Counted from the first letter of the stretch, positions 14,965 to 23,987 are shown. The stretch: 64,000 nt of DNA from Bacteroidales bacterium (GCA_017548985.1 JAFYYW010000039.1:21004-85003); one strand, 5' to 3'. Notes: a model not told the origin generated them from the sequence alone. Translations and numbers: made by a program.

Positions 14965-17133
14965 TTACATCCTTGATTCAGGAAGATTTCCGCTTCCCCA
15001 TTCCTCGTTGGGCTCTGGCCCCATTTCCAGGATGAGTTTACCTCCCGCCATTATCTCGTCATGGGTAATCCAAGAACGATCCAGTGGCTTCCCATTCAGT
15101 TTCGCTCCCTGGACGTACTTGTTCTCCTTTGAGATATTCCGGGCTTTCAAGGTGAATATGCCACCGTCGGGAAGGTGGATGGCGGTCTCTTCAAAAAATG
15201 GACTGCCGATCGCATAGACCGGTATTCCGGGAGTCACCGGGAAGAAACCCATCATTGAGAATACCACGAAAGCGCTCATCCCCCCTCCGTCCTCGTCGCC
15301 GGGAATTCCGGATACGGTGTCGGAGAAAAGGTTGTCTATAAGCTGATGGATACGTTTCTGCGTTTTCCAAGGGCTGCCCAGATAATTGTAGATATAAGGA
15401 ATATGGAAGGAAGGTTCGTTACCCATAGCGAACTGTCCGACCATTCCCGTCGCGTCAGGTAAAATACTGAAGAACTGGTACTTGGACATGGAGAGTTGGA
15501 TGCGGAAAAGCTCGTCGAGCTTCTTTTCCGCCTCTTCCCTGCCGCCCATGAGGTTGAACAGTCCCTCCAGGTCGTGCTTGACGTCCCATTGGAAGGTATA
15601 GGCGTTGTTCTCCGTGAAATACGCCCTGTCCATATAACGCGGATCCACTCCCTCTATCCAGTTGCCATCCACGTCCTTGGGCCAGAACATTCCCTTGTCC
15701 TGACGGTACACGTTCCTGTAGAAGGCAGCCCTGCGCGTCAGCAGGCTGTCGTCCTCCGACTTTCCGAGGCGTCTAGCCAGCCGGGCGACGGCCCAGTCGC
15801 AATAAGACGCGGTCGTGCTGAGGGAGACCGCCTGGCGTCTCTCCCATGGAATATTCACCTCGGGGACGGTCTCTTCCTCTCCGGGACGCAGGGCGGGGAA
15901 CCATCCGTGATCGGCATAGAAATCATCCAGGGAAGAACGCGGTCCGTTTCTCCAGGGCAACAGCGTCTCCTCAAGGGCGTTCTTCCTCAATCCCTCATAT
16001 GCGGACTCGATATCGAATTCAAGTCCCTTCGCCATGGCATCGGCCATCCATACCGCGGAGTAGTTGCCGGTCATCGCCGGCCAGTCACCCCAAACGACCG
16101 CGAAAGAGGGCATGGTTCCTCCCTGCTTGTACATCCTTATATAGGAATCTATCTTGTCCTCTTCCTTCTTCGGATCCAGTATGGTCATGAGCGGCTCCAG
16201 GGCAACGTGGGTATCCCATATCCAGTTGTCGTTATAGAAAGGGCGAGCGTCCTCATGGACCTTGTGGTCGTAGGGACTGAAGTAACGGCCATATTCACTG
16301 GCTTCCACCATACGTTCATAGCAACGATACAACGAGGAATAGAAGAGTCTCAGGTCGCGTTCGGAGCCGCCTTTGACCTCTATCTTTCCCAAGGCGGCCT
16401 TCCAGGAGTCCCTCGCGCGCTCACGCACCTCCCCGAGGCCAATTCCAGGTATCTCCCTGCCGAGGTTGTCACCTGCCTGATCCCGGTCGATATAGGATAT
16501 ACCGTAACGGAGACGGATTACCTTCGAGGAACTTTTAAGAAGGATGGACCTGCCGTCGGGGGCACTCCCAGCCAGTTCCAATGGGGAATCGGACTCCATC
16601 CTCAAATACCCGGACATCTGTCCTATCCTGTCTTCCCCGGTTATCACCGAATTGCCGTCAAATTCGAAGGATCCTCCGTCACAAAGGGTACGGAGACGGA
16701 AGACGCCGCCGCCAGAGCCTTCGTACTCCACTTCTATCATACCGGAACGGGAAGCGGGAGAAAAACTTATCCTGCAGCCTTCCAGCTCCGCATCATAACT
16801 GTAAGGCGTAACTTTCTCATGGTCATATACCTGCCTGGCCGTCAACCAGCCGTCTCCCGCGACGTTTTCAGAGAGAGGCAGGAAACCGAACAGGGACTGG
16901 AGCCTGTGCGAAGCAAGGGTCAGGGGATAATCGGACACCTGGTCATCAAGCAGGTCCACCCTGGAAGGGATCCACCTTACTATCTGGTTGGGTATCTGTA
17001 CCGTAGGCCTTGTGGGCTGCAGAAGTTGGCTCACACCTCCGACAGTAGGGTCGGCATAGTCCAGCGGGTCGGGTTGTCCGCATCTCTGGAAGATCATGCA
17101 CAACGGCAGGACCAGGATCAATAACTTCTTCAT
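14965..17133 (-). CDS. GH92 family exo-alpha-mannosidase, probable lipoprotein
   Basis: A 722-residue glycoside hydrolase of family 92, calcium-dependent inverting alpha-mannosidases that trim host or yeast mannans. Residues 1-18 are a signal segment ending at Cys18 (MIFQRCGQ), probably a lipidation site although Arg at -1 is unusual. Hallmarks are YADPTVGG at the N-terminus, WDTHVALEPL, GNEPSFHIPYIYNYLGSPW (with the general acid Glu) and GDEDGGGMSAFVVFSMMGFFP. The N-terminal beta-sandwich seems short: typical GH92 proteins begin with a metal-rich STVDPFIGT.. stretch. It converges with the sugar kinase-isomerase-mtlD operon, which could use released mannose. Not part of a SusCD cluster here. 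Confidence 0.92.
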   Translation of the reverse strand: MKKLLILVLPLCMIFQRCGQPDPLDYADPTVGGVSQLLQPTRPTVQIPNQIVRWIPSRVDLLDDQVSDYPLTLASHRLQSLFGFLPLSENVAGDGWLTARQVYDHEKVTPYSYDAELEGCRISFSPASRSGMIEVEYEGSGGGVFRLRTLCDGGSFEFDGNSVITGEDRIGQMSGYLRMESDSPLELAGSAPDGRSILLKSSSKVIRLRYGISYIDRDQAGDNLGREIPGIGLGEVRERARDSWKAALGKIEVKGGSERDLRLFYSSLYRCYERMVEASEYGRYFSPYDHKVHEDARPFYNDNWIWDTHVALEPLMTILDPKKEEDKIDSYIRMYKQGGTMPSFAVVWGDWPAMTGNYSAVWMADAMAKGLEFDIESAYEGLRKNALEETLLPWRNGPRSSLDDFYADHGWFPALRPGEEETVPEVNIPWERRQAVSLSTTASYCDWAVARLARRLGKSEDDSLLTRRAAFYRNVYRQDKGMFWPKDVDGNWIEGVDPRYMDRAYFTENNAYTFQWDVKHDLEGLFNLMGGREEAEKKLDELFRIQLSMSKYQFFSILPDATGMVGQFAMGNEPSFHIPYIYNYLGSPWKTQKRIHQLIDNLFSDTVSGIPGDEDGGGMSAFVVFSMMGFFPVTPGIPVYAIGSPFFEETAIHLPDGGIFTLKARNISKENKYVQGAKLNGKPLDRSWITHDEIMAGGKLILEMGPEPNEEWGSGNLPESRM

Positions 17134-17156
17134 GATGATAGGATTCGGTGGTTACA

Positions 17157-17164
17157 CAAATTTA
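17157..17164 (-). promoter_or_regulatory. Promoter -7 element (TAAATTTG) for the GH92 gene
   Basis: Minus strand TAAATTTG; the leader to ATG 17133 would be about 20 bases. A TTTG lies 23 bases upstream, a slightly long spacing, so the -33 box is uncertain. It sits directly after the tRNA-Phe terminator. Confidence 0.4.
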
Positions 17165-17183
17165 GAGATTATTTTAATTGTGT

Positions 17184-17217
17184 AAAACAAAAAACCCGCT
17201 GAACAATCAGCGGGTTT
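17184..17217 (-). terminator. Intrinsic terminator of tRNA-Phe
   Basis: AAACCCGCTGA, four-base loop, TCAGCGGGTTT: a perfect 11-base stem (17192-17217). On the minus strand it is followed by a T-rich tract (TTTTGTTTT). It begins four bases after the tRNA 3' end. Confidence 0.85.
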
Positions 17218-17220
17218 CCG

Positions 17221-17293
17221 TGGTGCTGGGAAGAATCGAACTGCCGACACATGGATTTTCAGTCCATTGCTCTACCATCTGAGCTACAGCACC
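17221..17293 (-). tRNA. tRNA-Phe (anticodon GAA)
   Basis: 73 bases on the minus strand with a seven-base acceptor stem (GGTGCTG with CAGCACC), D-arm GCTC..GAGC, anticodon stem ATGGA/TCCAT around CTGAAAA (anticodon GAA), and T-loop TTCGATT. The discriminator is A and CCA is not encoded. The T-stem GGCAG/CTTCC has one C-T mismatch in its middle, which is unusual. A strong terminator follows at once. The gene is transcribed alone, away from priA. Confidence 0.93.
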
Positions 17294-17350
17294 ATTCCGT
17301 TTGGGATTGCAAAGATAGGCAAAAATCATTTCTATACAAATTTTTTTTGG

Positions 17351-17358
17351 TAAATTCG
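17351..17358 (+). promoter_or_regulatory. Possible -7 element (TAAATTCG) for priA
   Basis: TAAATTCG ends five bases before the priA ATG at 17364; -33 box weak. If used, priA mRNA would be leaderless or nearly so. Confidence 0.35.
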
Positions 17359-17363
17359 CCTTG

Positions 17364-19541
17364 ATGCGCAGATCGCGACACATACAAGTGCTTCTTCCGC
17401 TCCGCCTCAAGTGGGAGCCGTTATACTCATATTCAGAGGATCAACTACCCTCCCCCCTAGCCATTGGTGACAGGGTCAGGGTCGAGTTTGGTGGAAAGGA
17501 ATATGTCGCCGTGGTCACAGCTGTGGACGCGGACGAGGAGGCCGGCGCGGTAGGGTATGACAGGATCAAGCCGATAGTTGGACTTGCGGAGGGGCTTGAC
17601 AGGGTCTCCAAGGAAGAGACAGATTTGTGGAGGATGGTGGCGGAGTATTACCTTTGCACCCCCGGAGAGGTCTATAAGGCGGCTTATCCCGCAGGCAAGG
17701 TCGAGGAGGAAGAAGTGAAGGCCCGGGTCATGGACAGGATCCAAGAGAGAATCGTCAGGCTCGATGAGAAGATAGCCAAAGCGAGGAGGGAAGACACAAG
17801 GGCCAGGTATATAACTCTTCGGGAAGAGTTAATGCGGCAGGCCACCTGCCCGTGGCCGAGTCCGTCCTCGCTTCGCTGCGGCCGAGTACGGCCACTGGGC
17901 AGTGGCCTTGCCGCTATAGAACTTTCTGATTCTCAATCGGAAGCATATTCCAAGATAAAGGAAATCTTCAATAAGCGGAAGACAGCTCTCCTTCGCGGAG
18001 TGACCGGGTCCGGGAAGACTGAGATCTACCTGAAACTGGCCGCCGAGACACTCTCGGGCGGGAAGAATGTCCTGTTCATGGTCCCAGAGATCGCCCTGAG
18101 CCGACAGCTCGAGGAGAGGATCAGGAGCCATTTCCCAGATGAACTGGTTGTCTTCCACTCCGGAGAGACTCTTGCGAAAAGGGCGGAGGCCGCCACTTTC
18201 ATCAAATCCAGACCATATCTTGCCCTCGGCACCAGAAGTTCCATTTTCCTGCCTCACAGGAACCTTGGGCTGGTTATCGTTGACGAGGAGAACGATCCGT
18301 CATACAAACAGGACAACCCCGCTCCCCGGTACAACGGAAGGGAGGCCGCCATCATGCTCGCCGGACTTCACGGGTCGGCGACAATACTCGGATCTGCCAC
18401 ACCATCACTTGAGTCACTCTACAACTGCTCGGTGGGGAGATTCGGGCTTATTGAGCTCAATACCAGATATTTCCAAGCGGAGGACTCGGATGTCGAGATT
18501 ATCGACACTATAGCCGAGAGAAAGAAAAACGGTATGGTTGGGAGTTTCTCCCGGAAACTCATCGACAAGATCAGGACATGTCTCGAGAAAGGCGGTCAGG
18601 TAGCGCTCCTGAGGGAACGGAGATCCTACTCCCCTATCCTCCAATGCGAGGAATGCGGGACAATACCGAAATGCGACCGCTGTGACGCGGCCTTGAGCCT
18701 CCACATCAAGGAAAACGGCGAGGGAAAACTAGTCTGCCACTATTGCGGCAGGGTAAAAAGACACATAGGAACATGCCCGAAGTGTGGCGGACCTCTCAAG
18801 CCTCTCGGCGCCGGCACACAGAAGATTGAGGAGGAAGCCGCCGAGCTTTTCCCCGAGGCCAGGATAGCCCGTCTTGACAGTGACAGCGCGAGAAGCAGGA
18901 AACTTGAATCTGAGATCATCCGGGAATTCTCCGACGGGAAGATAGATATTCTCGTCGGGACACGGATGGTGGCTAAAGGATTTGATTTCAGCGGCCTCTC
19001 TCTCGTCGCAGTGATCCAATCCGACTCCCTTCTCGGGCAGCAGGACTACCGGGCCGATGAGCGTGCCCTGGCGCTTTTGGAGCAATTCAGGGGACGCTGC
19101 GGACGGAGGGCTGAGAAAGGCATGTTCGTGATCCAGACCTCTCAGCCGGATCACCCTGTCTACCAGACCCTTTCCGGCGATCTCAGCGATACCGAAGCGA
19201 TGAACAAGTTGCTGTCCGAAAGGAAGTTGTTCGGATATCCGCCCTATTCAAGAGTGATTAACGCCGTCATCAGGGACCGCAACACCGCAAGGGTGGAACT
19301 TATGAGCCGATCTCTTGCGGAAACTCTTGGAAGAAGCCTCGGAAACGAGGCCAAGGTCATAGGGCCATACTCCCCCGCGGTAGACAAAGTGGGAGGAGAG
19401 AATATCAGGATCATACGGTTGCTTCTCCCGAAAAACAAACTGCTCAAAGCCAATAAGGCCACTCTCGAGGAAGAGATATGCGTGTTTGAAAGCGGGAGGA
19501 AATATTCCGGTCATATCGCCCTGGACGTGGATCCTGTTTGA
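17364..19541 (+). CDS. priA: Primosomal protein N' (PriA helicase)
   Basis: A 725-residue superfamily 2 helicase that restarts stalled replication forks. The N-terminal 3'-DNA-binding domain is residues 1-100 (IQVLLPLRLKWEPLYSY). Helicase motifs include GVTGSGKTEIYLKL (Walker A) and VIVDEENDPSYKQDN, where the usual DEEH is DEEN. The zinc-binding insert is CEECGTIPKCDRCD, CHYCG and CPKCGG. Motif VGTRMVAKGFDF and ADERALALLEQFRGRCGRR follow. It is shorter than the roughly 820-residue Bacteroides proteins: the winged-helix linker between residues 120 and 190 is reduced and holds a 27-codon palindromic insertion at 17834-17914. Start at ATG 17364; a TTG just before it is less likely. Confidence 0.93.
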   Translation: MRRSRHIQVLLPLRLKWEPLYSYSEDQLPSPLAIGDRVRVEFGGKEYVAVVTAVDADEEAGAVGYDRIKPIVGLAEGLDRVSKEETDLWRMVAEYYLCTPGEVYKAAYPAGKVEEEEVKARVMDRIQERIVRLDEKIAKARREDTRARYITLREELMRQATCPWPSPSSLRCGRVRPLGSGLAAIELSDSQSEAYSKIKEIFNKRKTALLRGVTGSGKTEIYLKLAAETLSGGKNVLFMVPEIALSRQLEERIRSHFPDELVVFHSGETLAKRAEAATFIKSRPYLALGTRSSIFLPHRNLGLVIVDEENDPSYKQDNPAPRYNGREAAIMLAGLHGSATILGSATPSLESLYNCSVGRFGLIELNTRYFQAEDSDVEIIDTIAERKKNGMVGSFSRKLIDKIRTCLEKGGQVALLRERRSYSPILQCEECGTIPKCDRCDAALSLHIKENGEGKLVCHYCGRVKRHIGTCPKCGGPLKPLGAGTQKIEEEAAELFPEARIARLDSDSARSRKLESEIIREFSDGKIDILVGTRMVAKGFDFSGLSLVAVIQSDSLLGQQDYRADERALALLEQFRGRCGRRAEKGMFVIQTSQPDHPVYQTLSGDLSDTEAMNKLLSERKLFGYPPYSRVINAVIRDRNTARVELMSRSLAETLGRSLGNEAKVIGPYSPAVDKVGGENIRIIRLLLPKNKLLKANKATLEEEICVFESGRKYSGHIALDVDPV
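17834..17914 (+). repeat. 81-bp palindromic element inserted in frame in priA
   Basis: A GC-rich block with imperfect terminal inverted repeats of about 24 bases: the left end GCGGCAGGCCACCTGCCC matches the reverse complement of the right end, GCGGCAAGGCCACTGCCC, apart from single-base gaps, and both continue with GTGGCC. It is 81 bases (27 codons), so the frame stays open, and encodes a Pro/Ser/Arg-rich stretch unlike the flanking helical linker. It looks like a REP- or MITE-like repeat that landed in the linker before the helicase domain. No second copy was noticed in this window. Confidence 0.6.
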
Positions 19542-19567
19542 TAAGCGATTTATTTTTACTACATTTG
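19537..19567 (+). promoter_or_regulatory. Promoter of parAB operon
   Basis: TTTG at 19537-19540, 19 bases, TACATTTG at 19560-19567: a full match to the Bacteroidota promoter. The -33 box lies in the last codons of priA. The leader to ATG 19590 is about 19 bases. Confidence 0.6.
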
Positions 19568-19589
19568 TAGTTTGAATAAATGTCCAGTC

Positions 19590-20360
19590 ATGGGAAAAGT
19601 CATAGCTATAGCCAACCAGAAAGGTGGTGTGGGAAAGACCACGACCGCCATCAACCTGGCGGCATCACTCGCCGTCCTTGAGAAGAAGGTGCTCATTATC
19701 GACGCCGACCCGCAGGCCAACACGACCTCCGGACTCAACTTCTCTCCGGACAACGACCAGAAGAGAACCATTTACGAGGTCCTGATTGGGGAAATCGGGA
19801 TCCGGGACGCTCTTGTGCAGACAGAAATACCTGACCTTCAGATGATTCCGTCCCACATCAACCTTGTCGGAGCTGAGATCGAGATGATTGATGAAGAGAA
19901 CCGCGAGTCATTCCTCAAGGAGAGGCTCGCCCCGATACGGGACGACTATGACTACATTATCATCGACTGCTCCCCTTCCCTTGGCCTGATCACAATCAAC
20001 GCCCTCACGGCCGCTGACTCCGTGATGATTCCGGTCCAGCCCGAGTTCTTCGCCCTTGAGGGTCTCGGAAAGCTTCTCCAGACCATCAGACTGGTACAGC
20101 GGGAGATCAATCCCGCGCTTACGATCGAAGGGTTCGTGGTCACGATGTTTGACGGTAGGACAAAGGTTCATGCCCAGGTTGTCGGGGAACTGAGGGAACA
20201 CTTCAAGGAAATGGTGTTCAAGACAATAATACAGAGGAGCATTCGGTTGAGCGAGGCGCCATCCCACGGCAAGCCTATCATCCTTTATGATGTGGTCAGC
20301 AACGGCACCTCGAACTATATGAATCTCGCCAAGGAAGTCTTGGAAAAGAACGAGCAGTAG
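19590..20360 (+). CDS. parA: Chromosome partition ATPase ParA (Soj)
   Basis: A 256-residue ParA-type ATPase with the deviant Walker A KGGVGKTTTAINLA near the N-terminus, the A' motif VLIIDADPQANTT, and Walker B YIIIDCSPSLGL. It forms nucleotide-dependent dimers on DNA and, with ParB, moves the origin region. Start at ATG 19590 (MGKVIAIANQ), the usual beginning of the family; an in-frame TTG at 19572 is rejected. Followed four bases later by parB, the standard chromosomal arrangement in Bacteroidota, so this locus may lie near the replication origin. Confidence 0.95.
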   Translation: MGKVIAIANQKGGVGKTTTAINLAASLAVLEKKVLIIDADPQANTTSGLNFSPDNDQKRTIYEVLIGEIGIRDALVQTEIPDLQMIPSHINLVGAEIEMIDEENRESFLKERLAPIRDDYDYIIIDCSPSLGLITINALTAADSVMIPVQPEFFALEGLGKLLQTIRLVQREINPALTIEGFVVTMFDGRTKVHAQVVGELREHFKEMVFKTIIQRSIRLSEAPSHGKPIILYDVVSNGTSNYMNLAKEVLEKNEQ

Positions 20361-20364
20361 ACAA

Positions 20365-21297
20365 ATGAACAACAAGCAGGAAAGCAGGCTGGGCAAAGGG
20401 CTCAGCGCCCTTCTGGGGGAAATATCCGTCAACGCTCCGGAAAGGAAACCGGTCGGCTACATAAACAAGGAGATAGCCGGGGCGAAGCCCGTGCAGGACT
20501 ACGGGGACGTGCTCAGGATCCCGGTAGGCCTTATAGACCCCAACCCATACCAGCCGAGGATGGCATTCGACAATGATTCCCTTGAGGAACTCGCCGAGTC
20601 AATCCGCACCTTCGGCCTTATCCAGCCGATCTCTGTCCGCAAGCAACCTGACGGACGTTACCAGATCATCAGTGGAGAGCGCCGTTTCAGGGCCTGCAGG
20701 CTGGCCGGAATGGATGTCATTCCCGCCTATATCAGGGCAACTGACAACCAGGGAATGCTCGAGATGGCGATTGTGGAGAATATCCAGCGCCAGGATCTCG
20801 ATCCCATCGAGATAGCCATGAGCTATCAGAGGCTCATGGACGAGTGCGACCTCACCCAGGAGAAGATGGCCTCAAGGGTCGGGAAGAAGCGCGCCTCAGT
20901 GGCCAATTACCTGAGACTCCTCAAACTTCCGGCGAAAGTACAGCATGACCTCAAGGCCGGACTGCTCAGCACCGGCCACGCCAAGGTTCTCCTCGGGGTG
21001 GACGACCCTCACATCCAGGAGCTTCTTTGCGACCTGACCATCAAAGACGGCCTCTCGGTCCGTCAGCTGGAAGACAGAGTACGCAAGATCGGAAGGGAGG
21101 ATATGGCATCCCCCGCTCCCAGAACCCAGGATCTGCCCGACGACTATTACAGGGTACTGGAGCATATCGGCAAGTTTTTTGATAACAGCATAAGCCTGAA
21201 ACGCTCCCCGTCCGGGAAGGGAACCATGACGATCAGGTTCAACTCGGATGAGGAAGTGAGGAAGTTCCTCAAGGCTCTTGAGGACTCGAACATCTAG
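20365..21297 (+). CDS. parB: Chromosome partition protein ParB
   Basis: A 310-residue ParB/Spo0J protein, a CTP-dependent DNA clamp that loads at parS. The N-terminal CTPase region has the motifs NPYQPRM, ISGERRFRACRLAG (C-box) and ENIQRQDLDPIE. The central helix-turn-helix is LTQEKMASRVGKKRASVANY. The C-terminal dimer region is residues 260-310. It starts four bases after parA and is followed eight bases later by the DUF5683 gene. I did not find an obvious perfect parS palindrome nearby by eye. Confidence 0.95.
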   Translation: MNNKQESRLGKGLSALLGEISVNAPERKPVGYINKEIAGAKPVQDYGDVLRIPVGLIDPNPYQPRMAFDNDSLEELAESIRTFGLIQPISVRKQPDGRYQIISGERRFRACRLAGMDVIPAYIRATDNQGMLEMAIVENIQRQDLDPIEIAMSYQRLMDECDLTQEKMASRVGKKRASVANYLRLLKLPAKVQHDLKAGLLSTGHAKVLLGVDDPHIQELLCDLTIKDGLSVRQLEDRVRKIGREDMASPAPRTQDLPDDYYRVLEHIGKFFDNSISLKRSPSGKGTMTIRFNSDEEVRKFLKALEDSNI

Positions 21298-21305
21298 GCG
21301 CTGTA

Positions 21306-22295
21306 ATGAAGGATCTGGGACTCAAGATAGTTTTCGTGTTGGTCTGCCTGGCCGCTTTCTCGACTGGCTTGAACGCGCAGTTCAGGGAAGAGGCTTTCAG
21401 CCAGAACTACGCGAGCCCATCCGACACTACAGCTTCCAAGGACTCGATCGACCAGATGTGGTCTTTCAAGGAATTCTTCCACGGGGTGGCGAAGCATGAC
21501 AGCACCCTCAGGATAGGTTCCCTGTTCGCCGGCTCTACGGTCTTCGTCGGCTCCCAGCAGTTCTATAACAAGCAATATTGGAAGATTCCCCTAACCTATG
21601 CCGGACTCGGTACCACTATAGCTTTCGGTGTCAAATACCAGAAACAGTACAAAGCTTCCAAGTCAGCTTACGAGCTGGCTCTCGAGTCCGACCCGGAGAC
21701 CACACTCACAATTGACGAGGACGCCAAGAAAATGGCCACCTACATGTTTGCCGGGGCCGGGCTCATCTACTGGGGGACCCTGATGGACGGAGTGGTCAAC
21801 TATAAGCGGGACATTAAGGGACAAGCCGGGAAGGCGACCCTGTATTCGATATTGTTGCCAGGTCTCGGTCAGGCATATAATGGGGAATATTGGAAGATCC
21901 CAATCTATTGGGGAGCCCTTGTCGGATCATACCACTACTGGGCGACAAACAACAAGAACTACAAGAGATACAAGAGGATACACAACGAGGCTACCGCTGA
22001 GGACAGCACTTACGAGGGTCTGATACCCGCCGAGAGGGCGCTCTATTACAGGAATGTGTTCAGGCGTTTCAGGGACTATTCCGTCGTCGCGATAGTGGGC
22101 AGTTACCTTCTCCAGGTGATAGACGCCAACGTGTTCGCTTACATGCAGGACTTTGAGGTGAACGATGATCTCACGATGAAAGTCAGCCCTGCGGTGATCC
22201 CCCAATATAATGAGTTTGCACTCGCTCCGGTCAGGCCCGGAGGCGGCGTTATTGGCAACAATGCCGTGGGGGTGAAGATAGGTCTGACTTTTTAA
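21306..22295 (+). CDS. DUF5683 domain-containing membrane protein
   Basis: A 329-residue envelope protein. A signal peptide (residues 1-24, ending GLNAQ) precedes a region with repeated YNKQYWKIPLTYAGLG and YNGEYWKIPIYWGAL motifs, the DUF5683 hallmark, flanking glycine-rich hydrophobic segments. The second copy, SILLPGLGQAYNGEYWKIP, resembles the TM2-like GLGQ-YxGxYWK motif. Function unknown; the family almost always sits between parB and a LysM lytic transglycosylase in Bacteroidota, as here, which hints at a role in the cell envelope rather than in segregation. Confidence 0.88.
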   Translation: MKDLGLKIVFVLVCLAAFSTGLNAQFREEAFSQNYASPSDTTASKDSIDQMWSFKEFFHGVAKHDSTLRIGSLFAGSTVFVGSQQFYNKQYWKIPLTYAGLGTTIAFGVKYQKQYKASKSAYELALESDPETTLTIDEDAKKMATYMFAGAGLIYWGTLMDGVVNYKRDIKGQAGKATLYSILLPGLGQAYNGEYWKIPIYWGALVGSYHYWATNNKNYKRYKRIHNEATAEDSTYEGLIPAERALYYRNVFRRFRDYSVVAIVGSYLLQVIDANVFAYMQDFEVNDDLTMKVSPAVIPQYNEFALAPVRPGGGVIGNNAVGVKIGLTF

Positions 22296-22310
22296 CCTCT
22301 CAAGGTTCAT

Positions 22311-23987
22311 ATGATGAAAAGGATAACCACCATATTTCTCACTTTCCTCCTCACGCTCGGGGCGGTGATTCCCGTCAACGCGCAGAACCAAGTGAGATTC
22401 AAGAGGATATTCGGTAACAGATACAAGCGGGAAAATGCCGAGCTGCGGCAGCAGATCGACTCGATGCGCAAGGCGATAGATGAGCTACGGCAGGAAAACC
22501 TGCTGAAAGACAGCCTCGCTCAAGAGATGCTGGTCATGTATGAGGAGAACGAGGACAAGAGCGCCGCGGGGTTAAACCCTGAGGATTACAGCGCTGAGCT
22601 CACCGACAGCCTCCTCAGTATCTGGTACCTCCACCGGCAGGTCAGGGACGACAGGAATGGGGATGATTACGACATGGACTCCGTGTATTTCACGTCGAAC
22701 GTCTCGGATGCCGTGTTGAAAGACAGGCTTGAGAGTCTCAACTCGTTCATAACTCTCCCCTACAACGAGACTGTAAGGAACTACATGGTCCTGTATTCGG
22801 AGAAAATGCCGACCAAGATGGGCAACATACTCGGCCTGTGCCAGTACTACATGCCGATCTTCGAGGAGACTTTCAGCAAGTACGATCTCCCTGACGAGCT
22901 GAAATATATGGCGATCATCGAGTCCGCCCTCAACCCTGTCGCCGTCTCGAGAGCCGGAGCCAAAGGAATGTGGCAGTTCATGACCAAGACAGCCAAGAGC
23001 TACGGTCTGGAGATCAATTCCTATGTGGACGAGAGGTTGGATCCGTTCAAATCCTCTGACGCCGCCGCGAGATACCTTGAGGACTCGTACAGGCTCTTCG
23101 GTGACTGGAACCTCGCCATCTCATCCTACAATTGCGGACCCGGCAATGTCAACAAGGCCATCCGCAGGAGCGGGTCGAGGGATTTCTGGGCAGTCTATGA
23201 CTACCTTCCCAGGGAGACGAGGGGTTATGTGCCAGCCTTTGTCGGAGCGATGTACGCTATAAAATACAACAAGGAATATGGCTTGACTCCCAACAGTGTC
23301 CCGCTGCCTGTCCAGGTGGACACGTTCGAGATCCGCAAGAATCTCCACTTTCAGCAGATCAGCGACCTGATCGGAATATCGGTAGAGGAACTCGAGAACC
23401 TCAACCCGCAGTATATCAAGGACGTGATTCCCGGTAACAGCGGAACATATATTCTCCGTCTGCCCTTCAATTACTCAAGCGCCTTCATAGCCAACGAGGA
23501 TTCGATCTACAACTATAAATCAGCCGAACTGCTCAATCCCCAGACCCTGGTAAGCACCAAGCCGATAGCCAGCCCGAAGGCAATCACCGGAGACAGGGTG
23601 GCTTATAAGGTCAAAAGCGGGGATAACCTTGGCAAGATCGCCGCCAGATACCACGTCACTGTGAACCAGCTCAAGACATGGAACAATCTGAAAAGCACCA
23701 ATATAAGGGTAGGCCAGACGCTTTATATCTATAACAGGGGAAGCGCCCCCGCCTCTTCTAGCCAGACCAGCTCACAGCAGTCCTCGGCTAAACCGAAACA
23801 GAGTTCCTCGACCCAGTCGTCTTCGGTCGACACATCTACAGGCGTCCGGACCTACAAAGTACAGAAGGGCGACTCTCTTTACAAGATCGCTAACAAGTAC
23901 GGCACCACCGTGGACAAGCTGATGAAATACAACGGTATCGGCAGCAAACTACAGATCGGACAGATCATCAAGATCCCACCCAAATAG
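22311..23987 (+). CDS. mltD: LysM-containing lytic transglycosylase, MltD type
   Basis: A 558-residue periplasmic peptidoglycan hydrolase. Signal peptide (1-24), a coiled-coil-rich region (35-75), then the SLT catalytic domain: IIESALNPVAVSRAGAKGMW contains the catalytic Glu, followed by NLAISSYNCGPGNVNKAI. Two LysM repeats end the protein (VAYKVKSGDNLGKIAARYHV.. and RTYKVQKGDSLYKIANKYG..), joined by a Ser/Gln-rich linker. A third degenerate LysM-like stretch may lie at about residues 340-400. It cleaves glycan strands to 1,6-anhydromuramic ends. Two adjacent ATGs (22311, 22314) are possible starts. Its stop directly abuts the stop of the opposite-strand HHH gene. Confidence 0.92.
   Translation: MMKRITTIFLTFLLTLGAVIPVNAQNQVRFKRIFGNRYKRENAELRQQIDSMRKAIDELRQENLLKDSLAQEMLVMYEENEDKSAAGLNPEDYSAELTDSLLSIWYLHRQVRDDRNGDDYDMDSVYFTSNVSDAVLKDRLESLNSFITLPYNETVRNYMVLYSEKMPTKMGNILGLCQYYMPIFEETFSKYDLPDELKYMAIIESALNPVAVSRAGAKGMWQFMTKTAKSYGLEINSYVDERLDPFKSSDAAARYLEDSYRLFGDWNLAISSYNCGPGNVNKAIRRSGSRDFWAVYDYLPRETRGYVPAFVGAMYAIKYNKEYGLTPNSVPLPVQVDTFEIRKNLHFQQISDLIGISVEELENLNPQYIKDVIPGNSGTYILRLPFNYSSAFIANEDSIYNYKSAELLNPQTLVSTKPIASPKAITGDRVAYKVKSGDNLGKIAARYHVTVNQLKTWNNLKSTNIRVGQTLYIYNRGSAPASSSQTSSQQSSAKPKQSSSTQSSSVDTSTGVRTYKVQKGDSLYKIANKYGTTVDKLMKYNGIGSKLQIGQIIKIPPK

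Noticed and set aside
15496..17124. 542-codon open frame on the plus strand
   Set aside because: Lies wholly antisense to the GH92 gene, which has clear family motifs and a signal peptide; the plus-strand translation has no recognisable domain.
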